A stretch of 64,000 nucleotides of DNA from Hymenopellis radicata (GCA_015501595.1 JADNRX010000053.1:62001-126000), one strand, 5' to 3'; positions 21,605 through 35,575 are shown, counted from the first letter of the stretch. Program-made: numbers and translations. Notes: generated by a model from the letters alone, not told the origin.

Positions 21605-22566
21605 TCAATCGTCACAGAGTCCTTCGATGTGTTGTCGATGATGACTTTGAGAGGATCCATGATGTCGATGAGTAACCCGGCACGGTTGATTCGAGACACA
21701 TGTGTTCGAAGCGCATAAATCAACAGTAGCAAGGAATTTCAAGAATGGAATGATATAGCTAGCTTGGGAACAGTACGTAGATAGAACAGGTATCGGAAAG
21801 CAAGGACAACAGCACGACAGAGCTGAGAGAGAACTGCAGGAAAGATTCAGGAGGAGGATTAGAATGAAGGTCTCGTCAGACATAATATTCAGTTCTTTCC
21901 CTGGATCTTCCGGGTTGTGAACAGTGTATGCTGAAGAACAGTTAGCAAACACAGAAAGCTCGTGAAGAGAAAACTGACTACGGCGGCCCCACTGCCAATC
22001 GCGACCATCAAGAAGCCACTCGGGAGGCCGCTGTAGACCAAATTTCGCTTGGATATTATTTCTCGTTTGTTCATCAAGGACGCCGATTCCCGTACAGCCT
22101 ACTGTCAGTGCTGTCGTCCGCTTTCCGTCCTGCTGAGCCACAAAAGCGATATCCACGCACTCAAGCAGCTTCGGATCGACGTGGAACTCTTCGCGGAGGG
22201 CATCCGGCAAGGCGTAGATGCTACTGCGGCTAGGCCCATTCTTCCTGCGGATGAGTCGCTCGGGATAGTGAGCAACGGCTAGTTTGAGAAGGTCTTCCGA
22301 GGTGATGAGCCATCCCAACCAAAGTGTAGGGGCGTCCCATTTGGGAAACACAGTTGTATCACAAAGGTATAGCGGAATCTCGTTCAAGGGAATCGGTTGT
22401 TGCTTGCAGGCATGCGCATAGTCCTGAACACGCCACTTAGTACGTCATATCAGAGAAGTTGGAGGACGACACTTACTCCCTTGCGATATTGAGAGCCCTT
22501 CTGAGGGGTAAATAGCACACGCTCGTCTTCATCGCCGACGGTGGTATTGAAGGGCGTGTTCTCCAT
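21605..22566 (-). CDS. P-family protein P2-A2, C-terminus altered by a one-base loss
   Basis: Exons 22477-22566, 21979-22423 and from 21930 downward. Exon 2 (LPLYLCDTTVFPKWDAP-like block, LWLGWLITSEDLLKLAVAHY, RRKNGPSRSSIYALPDALRE, TVGCTGIGVLDEQTRNNIQA) is almost identical to that of P2-B at 50634-51078. In exon 3, P2-A1 and P2-B read gatcctagg and end at YYA or YYV; here the sequence is gatccagg, one base shorter, so the frame runs on for about 90 codons into a hydrophobic, Cys-rich tail to 21605. That tail is almost surely not a real domain. The intron after WGRR is 48 bp and stop-free. A CACGTG lies 51 bp upstream of the ATG. Confidence 0.7.
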
Positions 22567-22616
22567 GATGGAATGATTTACCTTTGGTTGACACGAGCTC
22601 GTTTTATAGTCTCTGT

Positions 22617-22622
22617 CACGTG
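22617..22622. promoter_or_regulatory. CACGTG element upstream of P2-A2
   Basis: E-box core in TGTCACGTGGG, 51 bp upstream of the P2-A2 start codon; the closely related P2-B promoter lacks it. Confidence 0.4.
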
Positions 22623-23103
22623 GGAATTCGGGCCGGACCGAGGGCTGCGCTTTAAGTTTCACCAAGAACAATGCAAGAACAATTTGAGAACAATGGTCAA
22701 GATTTAAGAACAATGACCAGGTACGACTAGAGAACAATGAGTTCCGCTTAGCGGCCCGTAAGACTCCGCTAATCATTCATCTGGAAAGCCTGTAGCCTAT
22801 TGTACTGTAGGTTTACCGCGTGGTCTTCACAATTCTTACTTACTTATTGCGTGCTCTCACTTGTGCAGCAGCGTCCCTTTTCCGTCCTTCCAATTCGGCT
22901 CCCATTGTTCTCCGAATCAGAGATTCTTTCTTATCTCGTGGTTGCGGCCTTGTTACACATATGGAAGCTACGCCGTATCATACGACCTCGCCAAGGCTTG
23001 CATTGTCCCAAACAAGGCCGTGTTCTGTATATCATGCCGATCCCAAAGTTTATAAAGGTCCCAGGTTTTCGCCATCTCCTTCACAGTACCCCAACCATCG
23101 ATC
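22623..23103. other. Divergent promoter region, no gene seen
   Basis: Lies between P2-A2 (minus) and the Lys/Gly-rich gene (plus). Open frames at 22800-23278 overlap the 5' leader and the coding start of the next gene and look spurious. A local run of three AGAACAATG-like repeats is present at 22671-22740. Confidence 0.45.
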
Positions 23104-24425
23104 ATGTCCGTACGCCTTCGCTTCGATGCAGACCTCCAGATATTATGGCCCGACGAAGAGGTCCTGTTCAAGGCCGACATTGAGGAGGCCATTCACCAGC
23201 AGCTTGAGGACTGCGAGAAGCAGAAACGAGAGGCGCCGTATTATAACATTTGGACCGCGACGAGCTTTACCTATCTGACGACTATCTACACGTCAGGAAG
23301 TCCCTTGCGCTTGGAGGCCACAGCACAGGCTGAGCTTCCCTACAAAGTTAAACTCACCCGAGAAGAAAGGGAACGCGCAGTAGATCCCAACTATCAGGAC
23401 GACGACAAAGAGAGTAGCCCGGAGCCTGCTCCAATCGAACCCGAAAGGCGAGTGGAGAAGCAGCTGAAAAGTCGTATGTCCGTTCCAAAATCGTTCTCTC
23501 GGTGCTTTACTGAGAATCACTTTCAGACTTCACAAATTCTACATACTGGGTCGGGCCCGCTAATAGTGAAGGCCGTCGCGCGAAGCCAAAAGATACCGCT
23601 ACGACTGCACCTCAGCCGGCCCCAACCACACCTCAGCCGGCCCCAACCGCACCATCCGCGGGTCCTTCCCAACCTCCTCCAGCATCGACAGCGAGCTCCA
23701 CGGCCCCACCACCTCCGCGCACCATATATCGCGTGGCAGACGGCCTTTTCTTCCGACGGGAAAAACTCAGCTCTCTCAGAACCAGAGACTCGGGAAAGCC
23801 ACAGGCCACCGTAGCACCCGCCGTCCCCGTCGCTTCCGTCGAGGTGAAAGTACCCAAATGGAAGCGTCAGCCTAAGCAGGAAAAGGACAACGGAGACGAC
23901 GGTAAAGGTGAGGACAAGGGCAAGGGCAAGGGTAAGGGTAAAGGCAAGGACGAGGGCAAGGACGAGGGTGAAGAGGAGGATGACAGCCAGGGCGACGCTG
24001 AGGAAGACGCAGGGGTCATCTGGATTATCGATCAGGAGGAAGCTATCAAGGCCATTCATGGGGGAATGGCTCAAATCGTCCAACAGATCCAATTCATCTT
24101 TCACAACTGGACGAAGTTGGACGTGGTCTGGGCCATTGGTGCATCCGGTCGGTGGGCCCAATTCTTCCGTTTCACGCGGAGTGACACTCCCGAAATCGAC
24201 TATGCAACAATCTCTAATGAGACTGACGACGTCAAGTCGACCCAGTACTATCCTGGACCTCGCCCCGCCGCCCAGATCCCAGATGCGGAGGAGTCCGCGG
24301 ACGACGTCTTCGAGGCAGTCAATGACGATGGTTCCTTCACGGAAGAGTTCAAGGAGTATTGGCGCCTTGTTATTGATGATGCAGAGAAAGAGTTTATTCG
24401 AATGGAAGGGCTGGATAGTGAATAA
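23104..24425 (+). CDS. Unrecognised protein with Lys/Gly-Asp/Glu low-complexity tract
   Basis: Two exons: 23104-23473 and 23527-24425, joined by a 53-bp intron (GTATGT...TTTCAG). The product has about 422 residues. The N-terminal 110 residues (MSVRLRFDADLQILWPDEEV; TYLTTIYTSGSPLRLEATAQ) look globular. The middle is Pro/Ala-rich with a 21-bp tandem repeat (APQPAPTTPQPAP), then a (Lys-Gly)n/(Asp-Glu)n tract. The C-terminal 130 residues (WIIDQEEAIKAIHGGMAQIV; FIFHNWTKLDVVWAIGASG) are globular again. There is no signal or membrane segment. The charged tract suggests a nuclear or RNA-binding role, but this is inference. A long antisense frame (23523-24431) is a shadow of this composition. Confidence 0.75.
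23901..23970. repeat. 6-bp minisatellite coding for (Lys-Gly)n
   Basis: Repeats of aagggc/aagggt/aaaggc, diverging into aaggacgaggg units, inside the second exon of the gene at 23104. The unit length keeps the frame, so copy number can vary without a frameshift. Confidence 0.7.
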
Positions 24426-24579
24426 ATTCAAATGTATTCATAAACTCACTATGACGCTGCCCACTGCCCACGGCATGCTTCAAAATATAAGGAGTCAGAA
24501 TCGACGTGAAATCATCAATTGCCACGCCGAACAAGCGTACACAGCACATCCTGAAAGCAAATAACCGGACTGAGACGAA

Positions 24580-26797
24580 TCACGCCGAACGGCGCTTAGC
24601 CAAACCACCTGCAAAAATCAGAGCGAGCACAAAAAGGATCCACTTCGAGAGCGACCTGTTCGACGTGGCCGAGGGCGGGCCACTCGGCCGCTTAGGCAGA
24701 CCCGGGAAGAGAATGGACGTCTTTTGCTCCTTCTTCGCCTGAGAAAGGGTATTGAAGTTACAAGCCGCTAGGAGGAGAGGTATACGCACAGTGTAAGGCG
24801 GATACCGTATCTTCATAACAAGGTCGACCCTACGAGGGATCAGCTAGTAGTTTCAGATGACGCGGCCATTGTGCATACCAAGAGGGAGAGTCGATTGATG
24901 CCCTGAAATGGGTGAACGTGTCGAAGCCGTACTACAATTCAAACACGTTAATAAAGTCCCCTTGACAGCATTCCCACCTCTACAACTTACCTTCCCATTG
25001 TGAAATCCACCTATGCAAGAACATCAATCACAAATTCAACGCCTTCGAGAATCTGCTCACTTCCACTCGGACCGATTCCACCAAAGGGTAGTCCGTCGAT
25101 CCCTGTTTGGAGCATAGTCTCGTTCATCACCACTGAGCCGCTCTTTGTGGCCTTGACGACTACAATGAAGGTTAGAAATACCCTCCGTGACATGAGGCTG
25201 AGATAGTCGTACTCTTCTCCTTAAACTTGCTGTCGGTGGTGAACGCGTACAACGCTAGGGGATGATCATGCTTGTTGACATAGGCGATACCCTCTTCAAG
25301 ACTCTCCACAGGAATGACGGGAAGGACTGGTCCGAAAAGCTCCCTAACCAGCGCCATCAGGAAACGAAACGATGGTGGAAGAATGATTCCCTACTCAGAC
25401 ATTAACGAATCCTCAAAGGAGACGTTCTTCACGACAGTGGGCGCGATAGACTTGGTGGTTTCGTCCGTTTGACCACCAAACGCGATAGTCCCTTTCGTGG
25501 CCTGAAGGAGGGCATATACACGCTTAAACGCAGCAACATTAACCATTTTACCCATAGCCTTGGGTGCGAACGGTCCATCCGGGAAGAAAGAGTCGTGCCT
25601 ATTCAAGCACAATCAGTACTACCGCATGAAGAAAAGAGTGTTCTTGAACTTACGCCGCCTTGAGGGCTTGCACGAACTGATCCTGGAAGGCTTTCGGAAC
25701 GACGACATAGTCGGGTGCAACGCAGCTCTGGCCACAGTTGACGATCTTGCCCCACATGATTCGGCGAGCGGCGGTCTCCAAGTCACAGGATGGGTCGATG
25801 AATACGGGGCTCTTCCCTGTGTGAGAGGGTATGTGTGGGATATCCACATTGGAAATGATCACACCCACCTCCAAGTTCGAGTGTTACAGGTGTCAAGGTC
25901 TTGCCTGCTGCCGCGGCTACGATTCTTCCGACCCGACCGCTTCCAGTGAAAAGAACTGATCATAAACATTAGAATGAAGTGCGTGATTGAGATAGGTGGG
26001 TTCGCGTACTGTGTCCCCAGGTCAATTCGAGGAGCTAAGACGCGTTTAAATAACGAGAACCAAACTGAGTAAACAGACCAACCTTTGACGTCTCAGCGAC
26101 ACCGCCGTTCACAACGCGTATAATAGAAGGATCGACATATTTCGGAAAGAGTTCTGCGAAGAGAGAAGAAGTCGCTGGTGTTGACTCGGATGGTTTCAAT
26201 ACGACAGTGTTCCCAGCCGCAATAGCAGAGATCTGTCCTCTATTAGTGAAGGATTTTATACACAACTTGAATCAACTCACCAATGGGTTGAGACACATGG
26301 AAATAGGATAGTTGAAAGGCCCGATAATCAAGCAAACACCCTTGCCCTCCTTGTACACAACCCGGCGCATTGGCTGAACAAGAAACGAGAAGGGCGGCTT
26401 CGTCGGTTTGGCCCATTTATCGACATGCGCATGCGTATCGGCTACCTCCCCCAACACCGGTCCAATCTCCGTCCTAACAAGTACTTTCATTGAGCATAAA
26501 GTCCCTCGACAAAAGGTTCTGGAACACGTACATAGCAGCCTCGAACGGGGGCTTGCCCAAGTCCTGATACAACGCCTCAGAGAGCCTCTGCGTGTTATCC
26601 TTGAGCATGTACCCAATCTGCAGCAGCACATATTTCCTGAACGGCACCGACTGCAGCTGCCCAGACCTGAACGTAGCGTCGAGCTCTGCATGGATCTATG
26701 CAATAAACGTCATGTCGATCAATAACAAGTTTGTCCCTCCGGAAACGCCTCATACCTGTTCGATATCGCCCAGGGGCGTGAACGCGAGTTCGTTCAT
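24580..26797 (-). CDS. Fatty-aldehyde-type aldehyde dehydrogenase with C-terminal membrane anchor (ALDH-A)
   Basis: Oxidises aldehydes to acids with NAD(P)+, probably at a membrane. The ATG at 26797 gives [14 protein letters not shown]; about nine introns follow. Landmarks in order: [64 protein letters not shown], catalytic Glu in VTLELGGK, catalytic Cys in [36 protein letters not shown], then [14 protein letters not shown] and RYPPYT. The C-terminus ([19 protein letters not shown]) is a single hydrophobic helix with a basic tail, as in tail-anchored fungal Hfd1-like enzymes. A paralogue (ALDH-B) with the same layout is at 55595-57813. No frame break was found. Confidence 0.88.
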
Positions 26798-27555
26798 CGT
26801 GATTGAGTGAAGTTGGACGCGCTAGCCAGCAGCGACGATGGTGGGGTGAGTGGAGAGTCTTATTCGTCTCCGAGTCGGTTCGGGTTCTCTGTTGGCCGTA
26901 AATGATTCACATCATACGTGGTTGGACAGTTGCCGCTGCCAGCGACGCGTCAGTACACTGCTATGTGTCAATGTCCACCACGTAGATGGCGAGCCGTGGA
27001 TCACTCTCAATTGCAAGTCCTTGCGCATTCGGAGGACAGCTACTGCCCTTTGCATAATTCCGTGAACATCTCAAAAAAAAGAAAAATAATCGGACCGCAC
27101 ATCCGGTCCGCGGCATATCGGCGGAGGGGAGTATTCTCCCACAGCCTCGGCATTCCTCTCCTTCCGCCAGCCTTCTCAAGTATCCTAATGTACGAAGACT
27201 ACCTTAAATATACTTCCTTTTGACCAACGTTGATCTTTGAGGTGGATGGGATGGCGGTATAGGTCCGTTAGTCATGGGCGGCCACCTTGGTGCCGAGAAG
27301 GCGCGGCTCCGTGGCGGTCTGGGCCCCGTCGATCGTTTTGACAAAAAGTTGGTGTGTTCACGGAATTATGCAAAGCACAGTAACAATAGTAGTGCTCAAA
27401 ACGTTCTTCACAGCGGACTGATGATGATGCAGTAATTATGTTATGATTGCGTTTGTTCAATGTGCTAATGAGTCTATCCAAAATGTATCGTACACGTAGT
27501 AGTTTATGAGTTGTTTCTGAGGTCGTAAGTAAATTCGTAACATTGATTTAGCGCG
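26798..27555. other. Intergenic region with a 30-bp inverted repeat
   Basis: No gene is seen. Two imperfect 30-bp inverted arms (27039-27068 and 27355-27384; core CTTTGCATAATTCCGTGAACA exact) bound a 286-bp spacer that itself contains a hairpin (CGGACCG-CACATC-CGGTCCG at 27092). No clear target-site duplication is visible outside the arms. The size and terminal inverted repeats would suit a small non-autonomous DNA element. Confidence 0.5.
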
Positions 27556-28183
27556 TCATGCGCTGAGCGGGACAGCCTGAGCATGGCGCCACGACGGCTC
27601 GTCCATAAACTTCATCGCCGGGGGTTGTGTCCCGCGAACACCTGGCCGGCCAGGCCTGACGCGGCCAGGACGCTGCCTGGTGAACGCGAGCGGAAACGCA
27701 TGCACATCAGGCGCCGCAGCCGCGTGGGGTTCGGGTGGAGATGGGGCCTTCTTGGGATGGTGGCGGCGGCGCGGAGATCGCCCCCGTGACTCCTCAGCCT
27801 CCTTGTACAGGACAGGCAGCCGCTTGAATAGCGCGTGCAGCGCGTCCTCCTCCAACGCGTCATGGACAAGTGTAGAGTGCTCGCGAATGCTCAGCATCTC
27901 TCCTGGCGTGTAGAATGGGTAACGCGGCACAGCTTGATATTGTGATTGAGCACAAAGACAGGATGATCGAACGAGAAGACTTACGATGTACACTTCCGAA
28001 ATCCTTGAGCGACGACTCTGTAAACGAGCCCGATGTGGGCGTCGTGACAGTGGATGAGCCCCTGCTAGAGGAGCGCTTGTGGACGGGGATGTACAAGCTG
28101 GACGACATTTCCGATGAGGTCGAGTAAGACGAGTCGGAGGACGGGGAGGAGGCTCGAGATGACGACGACAATTGGAAAGGCAT
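27556..28183 (-). CDS. Unrecognised Ser-rich/Arg-Pro-rich protein
   Basis: Exon 1 (27985-28183) encodes MPFQLSSSSRASSPSSDSSY and following; a 52-bp intron (27933-27984, GTAAGT...TCAAG) leads to exon 2 (27556-27932): VPRYPFYTPGEMLSIREHST, a helical DALEEDALHALFKRLPVLYK, a basic low-complexity RRRHHPKKAP segment and an Arg/Pro-rich tail ending VPLSA. About 191 residues, probably largely disordered apart from the middle helix. It is serine-rich enough to be a phosphorylation target, but no family is recognised. Confidence 0.55.
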
Positions 28184-28669
28184 CGTGGTTTAAATGCCAC
28201 TCAGAGAACAAAGCGCGGAGGGTGGGTCGAAGGGCTGCTGGGGAATACAAAAGACATGTCAGAACAATAGCCATTTTATAATAGAACTGCGTCAGGCCAT
28301 TTGCCGCAGGCCAGGACAGCTTAGGTTCCCGAAATGACGTTCCGCGTCAGCACATGATACATCCCGAAATCGCGCGCTTAGTCGAGAACATTCGACAAGC
28401 GGCCAAAAAAGGAAATTGCGGCTGATTTGTGGACCTTGCCACGACACCAGAACCGACACGGACGTGTCCGTTCCGACTCGGTCTGGATTCGCTTTTAGCC
28501 TCGATCAGCGGTAGAATCGTCTCGGACGCGGGATGGGCATGACATGGAAAGCAAGTGAGTTGTGAGTTAAATTAGCAGCTTTACATTATTGGTCTCGCTC
28601 GACTGCGCCTCCGAACGTCCTCGCGTCATGACGTCTTTTGGTAAACCAACTACAAAACTCTCGTAACGC
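28184..28669. other. Intergenic, nothing recognised
   Basis: Upstream of the gene at 27556-28183 and downstream of MAM33. If MAM33 is read through its apparent frameshift without correction, its frame would extend to 28567, but this extension is not conserved family sequence. Confidence 0.5.
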
Positions 28670-29788
28670 TTACGCATCAACGAAATCTTTGAGGCCTTCA
28701 GCCACCGTGTGTACTCCTACAAGTGGATGTTAGATGTAAGCAAGGGAGTAACAATTCATTGACAAACCTCTTGTTCCTTGAATTCTGCGTAATCAGGGAT
28801 AAAGTTGGCAAGTGACTCGTTGAATCCACGCTCCTCGAGATAGCGTTCAAGCTCCTCTGGAGACCAACATCAAGGACGTCGAACTACAAAGGTGGGTCAG
28901 ACTTTGGATCCACTAATGCTTGAAACAACACACTTGAGGACCATTGAAGGCTGCGTTCCGTGCAAGACCAGATTCCAGGTCTTTCTCAGTAACGAGTTTG
29001 GAGTCCGAAAGGTATGTCAGGTTCTCGACGATGAATGTACCATCTTGACACTGCAAGTCAAAGACCACTGCACCCTTATGGCAAGCCTTGAAGACAAATG
29101 AGTATAAACCATTGTCAAAGACAAATGACCCACCTTGGAGATAGTCAATTCAACGCGGATAGGGTAAGATATCATAGTGTCGTCCTGTTCGGGTGTCTGT
29201 TCGTTCTCCTCATGTTGCCCCTCCTCATCTTCGTAGTCTTGTTCAGGGTCATTGCGGAGGTCCGCCACAGAGAAGGTGGCACGCAGACTATTGCCAAGTA
29301 AGTAAACAGTATGGCGCACGGAAATAACACGGTCACGTACGTTTCGTTTCCAAAAGTGCGGGTCAAGACGACGTCTTCTGTGAATTTCTGGTCCTCAATC
29401 TGCACCACCAGGTCAGAACATTGTGAGCTACAATAAGGACGACGAGAAGCGTGCCTTCCATATGCCCTTGGACTTGAATTCCTTAATAAAGTCTGGAACG
29501 TCCTTGGGAGAAACACCTTCGACTTCATAGGTAAGCTCCTCCTTGAGCTTGGCCGACAGAGCAGAGTCAGCTATATTCCAACAGTGTAAGCACGTCGCAG
29601 CGTAGTCGAAAGGTATTTCACGTACAAGTTCCCTGGCCGAAAGCGCGAGGCGAGACAGAGAAGGCGCGGGTAACCTGCACCGCCGGGGTGACGAGGCGGG
29701 TCCGGGCAACGGTGCGCAAGGTAGAGCGCGTCGACAGTGCCCGCGACGACGAAAGAGAGAACTGGCGGAGGGTACGGAGGGCAGACAT
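28670..29788 (-). CDS. MAM33: Mitochondrial acidic matrix protein, MAM33/p32 family
   Basis: p32-family proteins form ring trimers in the mitochondrial matrix and support respiratory-chain gene expression. The ATG at 29788 gives a typical import leader (MSALRTLRQFSLSSSRALST, then R-rich, no acidic residues). Then come LSAKLKEELTYEVEG, PDFIKEFKSKGIW, the strand VQIEDQKFTEDVVLTRTFGN, an acidic tract DYEDEEGQHEENEQTPEQDD, YPIRVELTISK, and the C-terminal FKEQEEYTRWL. The expected end EGLKDFVDA-stop (28670-28672) lies one base out of frame because one G is missing near 28698. Six or so introns fit. Length matches the family (about 270 residues). Identity is clear; the frame break is most likely a base-call error. 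Confidence 0.85.
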
Positions 29789-30227
29789 TTTTGGGTGAGT
29801 GAAGCCTGGAGAAAGGAAAAAACTATCTCGTGCGGCACGTCTGAAGCAGGTAGACGCTCTAGCCAAACATGCCAAACAACTCAAGCTCTGACTGAACTCA
29901 GTACACTACTCCTACTGTGTCTCTGCTGTCTTCTTTGTCTGTTAATGCTCAATCTGGGATGAGTCTTCGCGACTCACTTGACGCCACTCTGGAACTATCT
30001 GCCTAAAGATTCTTGAGCAATCTTAAACGAACACTCTCAGTGGAACTTTTAGAATCAAGGAATAGTAGTATATTCACGCCCTTAATAACACCGCGACGCG
30101 CCTCAAGTTAGCCAATAGACTCCGGACACTCAGCGGGCATAACGCCACTCTCACTTCCTTTCGCCCAAAACAAGTCATCGCACAGGTTAAATAACTCTAT
30201 CGATACAACTTCTACTTCTACCTCTAC
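29789..30227. other. MAM33 promoter and OYE-A 3' flank, nothing recognised
   Basis: No gene-like frame was seen. Confidence 0.5.
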
Positions 30228-32040
<1,813 letters not shown>

Positions 32041-33686
32041 TTACACAACCTCCTCGTTCATATTCCCTTGTAGCGACGACATCCAGATTCGCGTTTTATA
32101 CAATCTATCGTGTTGTTAGAATTTCCACTACTACATAAGAGAGAGCATACCGGAACAACTCCCTCACAAGCTCGCGGAAATCGATCCTTTTCTCTGTGAT
32201 ATAATAAAAAGTCAACTTGTGGCGATCCCTGGAGAAATTTAGATGTCGGTCTTGAGGGTGATTAGACCACGTACCACTGGTATTCCGCATCCACCACCTC
32301 CATCGGCAACTTTCGTCCGCGCACCTTCATCCGACAGACATCCAACGCCCTAGCCTCATCCGCCGCCTTGGCAGCAAGCCCCTCAACGTCCACCCTCGTA
32401 GCCTTGCTGTAAATGACCTTTGGATTAATTTCCTTTTTCTCCCCAATGCTCGCACGATGTGCCTCAACGTCCTGCGCGGTAATGGTATCGTTGATAACTC
32501 GTCCCAAGTCCTTCCCTCGATCTGCCTCGACAATCACAAGATCACCAACGCGTATATCCTGCGACGTGTCAGTGAGGTAGAACAGATCGGTGCGGCCAGC
32601 CTTGAACTCTACAATGAAGAGGGGCAATGTATGAGAGTACGACTGGGCGCGGATATGTGTAGGGGAGGTCGTGGCATTGACAAACGACGACCCATTGGGC
32701 GTTGAGGGGGAACGTGAGAATTGCGGAGGGGGGGCGTGGAACCTGTCTTCTTCAGGAGTCCTGTTCTGGAAATTCATGGGGTGGAACGAAGCACCGGGCG
32801 GACTCCTGGCGTAAGTGGGCATCGAGGAAGGCTGAGACGGACCCTTCATGATGATACTGTTCAGACTAAGCGAGTCAAAATCACCCGCGAGGTCCTCGTC
32901 CGACAACATAAGGCCGCCGCCGCGAGACTGCTGAGACTGTTGGGATTCTGCTCCAGGTGCATTGAATCCAACTATGGCGGTGCGCGGTTTCACGACGCTG
33001 ACGCTGTGTCTACGACTGGTGGTCCCACTGCCGCCCCCGTTGTCGCCGTCGCGTGGATGACTCGAGGCCAGAAGAACATCGCGCATGAAGGGGCTCATGT
33101 TCGATCCATCATTAAAGCCGGTATAGACGCCCGAGGGTGAATGACCCGTGCCATATCCAGGGCGCCTGACATCGCCATAGCGCGACATGGGGAGCCCAGA
33201 CTCGTTCCAGCTCGCCATTCTCGACGTGGTGGTCAGAAATGGACTGCCAATGGGGGTGGGGCGTTCGACGGCGAGACTGTGCGACCTGCTGCGCGAGATG
33301 TCCTGAGCATACGAGCGTCCGCGTGAGAGAGAAGACGGAATGAATTGCTCGGAATGATGGTCGTCTGTCTCTGCGAAAAAGTCCTCCGATTCGTCATCTT
33401 CAAAGGTGGATGCAAAGGGTGAGAACTGGGTTTGGACGCTGACCTCGGAGGGGCTGCGGGCGGAGAAAGAGAGGCTCCTGGATGCGCCGGTGTTGAGCAG
33501 ACCGTGCGTGGCCCATGGTCCCTGACGCAAACTCGGTGCTGGCGATGAGGCTAGCATAGATTGGGCCGAGCTGTGCGGCGGCTGCGACGCTGCCCGCTCG
33601 CGAAGAAAGCCGGCGCCGTCACTGGTGGGGTCGAGGAAACGGTTGGTCCTGTCATCGTCGTCGGACGGCTTGTGATGATGATACAT
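32041..33686 (-). CDS. PSP1 C-terminal domain protein
   Basis: Three exons: 32275-33686, 32151-32228 and 32041-32104. The product has about 517 residues. The first 330 are Ser/Pro-rich and probably disordered, with RRHSVSV and SRSRSHS-like phosphorylation-type motifs and an N-terminal His/Asp-rich start. The C-terminal 170 form the PSP1 domain: IVEFKAGRTDLFYLTDTSQD, IRVGDLVIVEADRGKDLGRV, NPKVIYSKATRVDVEGLAAK, CRMKVRGRKLPMEVVDAEYQ, then DRHKLTFYYITEKRIDFREL and VRELF-RLYKTRIWM. Yeast PSP1 was found as a suppressor of DNA polymerase mutants, and fungal homologues have similar layouts. The molecular role is not settled. No frame breaks were seen. Confidence 0.85.
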
Positions 33687-34880
33687 GGCGCTCTTCCCTC
33701 TACGAATCTATGGTCTAGGGTCGTAATCTAGTCTGGCCGACGTCTATGAGGTGGTGGTACAGGCTTTAGCGGCGTTCAGATGTTCATAAATGTCTAGAAG
33801 ATGGCGGTGAGAGAAAAAGTCGCAGCTGACCTGTCATGTGCCCCATACTACCCCGCATTCAATGATGACGCTCCTTCCGACTTTGCTCAATTATTGCTCA
33901 AGTTCTTCTAGTCTAATGAGGCTCTCTTCTGTCACAAGCCACCTGTTCTCCGTGGCCAAAAAATAATGCTATCCTCCCTCCGTCACTCTCGGAACTCGCG
34001 CAACACCCAGACATTAAGCAGTCCCACACTTGATGCGAGATTTTCTTGTCTTGTGCTCTTTTTTCAAACCCGCCGTTCAATTGAGTAGGAATCTCTTACG
34101 TGAATCAGACCATCTTCATTACTATGTGGCGGACCTGGATATGATTGAATGGACGGTCAATGCCGACTCTATCTTGGAGCAACCGCTGCGCCCCACCGGT
34201 TTGTATGTCAGAAAGGAGGCCCACAATAGCCACACGGGTGGAACTCACTGCTTTGAACTCCATTTTATTCTTGGCAGAGTTCCACTTCCGCTGATGCAGA
34301 AACGGTGACAGCCAATATGCTGGAATCAAGGAAAGGAATCCTATACATACGTGTGCTATTCGTAGACGACCGTCAATAGGTAACCTGAGGTTCGTAGGAA
34401 CGTACCGAAGTTGTTCTAGCGGACAGTTAGCGGAGGAACTGCATCCAAGGGGTACTGTCTGATCAATTTCTGCCGTATATAGCCCGCCAACCAATCAATC
34501 AAAGATGGAGGACCGTGGCACACGACCTAGTTGTCTGCATTCCATCTGGTTCCTGCATAATCGCCTGGGAATGTTACTACGGCTGTGGCGCAGTCCTCCA
34601 TTCTTACATGTCATCTCTCACGTATAGCCCGTTCTGTAGGCATAATCGACGTGAAAGTTCCGTGTAAAGTTGCCGCACTGAAAAGTATGTACGATGTTTT
34701 GTGAGTTCTCTCCAACATTCAGGAGGACGTGAATGTCTTCCACAAAGTGGGCCTCGGGCTTGACGCGCGAAGCAATCATGGCGCCATTGACGCTGCCGTC
34801 TTCACCCTCTCGATAAGAGCGAGCCGAATTTAAATCGCGTCGCGTCAACGGTTGAATGGACTAGCATTCATCACGTGGCC
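33687..34880. other. Unresolved 1.2-kb stretch
   Basis: The first few hundred bases are the PSP1-gene promoter. Minus-strand frames at 34105-34494 and 34618-34848 have no recognisable domain or consistent introns. I cannot support a gene. Confidence 0.4.
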
Positions 34881-35575
34881 ATGGAACCTTCAACAACTTC
34901 ATGGCGAGACTTGAGCATTCTTCCACTTCGAGTACTTGTTCATATCGCTCTTTCACTGTTGAAGGTTGGCGTTGGTAGAGACAGCGGCCAAGTAAGCGGT
35001 GTGATCCAGGCTAAAGCCTCCCGTGTATTTCATCGTTTCCACAGACATACAGCAGTGTGCTGCGTCAACGAGTGAGCGTTGACGGTCGTTGAGGGCGTAC
35101 TTTATTCGCATGTATGGATGAGAGCGTAATAGGCGCTCGGAGAGCATAGACGTCCGAAATGGCGATAGACCTTCTTAGGACCGCGGCGCTCCCGCCTCCC
35201 GCGTTCTTTGTTGACATTCCTCAATCTCCAAAGGTCAAAAGTTCGCAATTTGAATGACGCGTCATTTAGGAAACTACAACTTCCTGCAATGGTCACCATT
35301 TTCACGGCGCACATTCACGACGATCTTGAAATCTTGCCGCCTCAGTCGATGATGTCACTTTCAAGGTTTGACCTCACCGTCACGGTTTCCGAAGACAACC
35401 ATCTGGCCGACGTTTATTGCTTGCTTGTCAAATACCCCAGCGTATAGAGGTCCTCTTTTACGCCGCTGGTCCGGCGTGGATCAAAAAATGGGAACTATGC
35501 GCAAGGTCGTCGTGCACGGTTACCAGTGGCAGTGAGTCGGGCTTATTTCGTAGGTCTGGTTCCCAGTCAAGCAGG
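34881..35575 (+). CDS. Possible F-box/leucine-rich-type protein, incomplete model
   Basis: The plus strand reads MEPSTTSWRDLSILPLRVLV near 34881 and, after an unclear gap, MVTIFTAHIHDDLEILPPQS, SRFDLTVTVSEDNHLADVYC and LLVKYP near 35290-35435. The frame then breaks at a C run (CCCC at 35432-35435) and would continue RIEVLFYAAGPAWIKKWELC with one more C. The alternating Leu pattern resembles the leucine-rich part of Agaricomycete F-box proteins. Start, introns and end are uncertain; the call rests on pattern only. Confidence 0.3.

Noticed and set aside
21605..21930. Hydrophobic, Cys-rich C-terminal tail of P2-A2 as a membrane domain
   Set aside because: It arises only because one T is missing relative to P2-A1 and P2-B, which stop about 20 codons after the last intron. 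The tail corresponds to 3' flanking DNA in the other copies.
23523..24431. 302-codon minus-strand frame rich in Leu and Val
   Set aside because: It is exactly antisense to the well-supported gene at 23104-24425; the hydrophobic (Leu-Ala-Leu)n part is the complement of the (Lys-Gly)n coding repeat.
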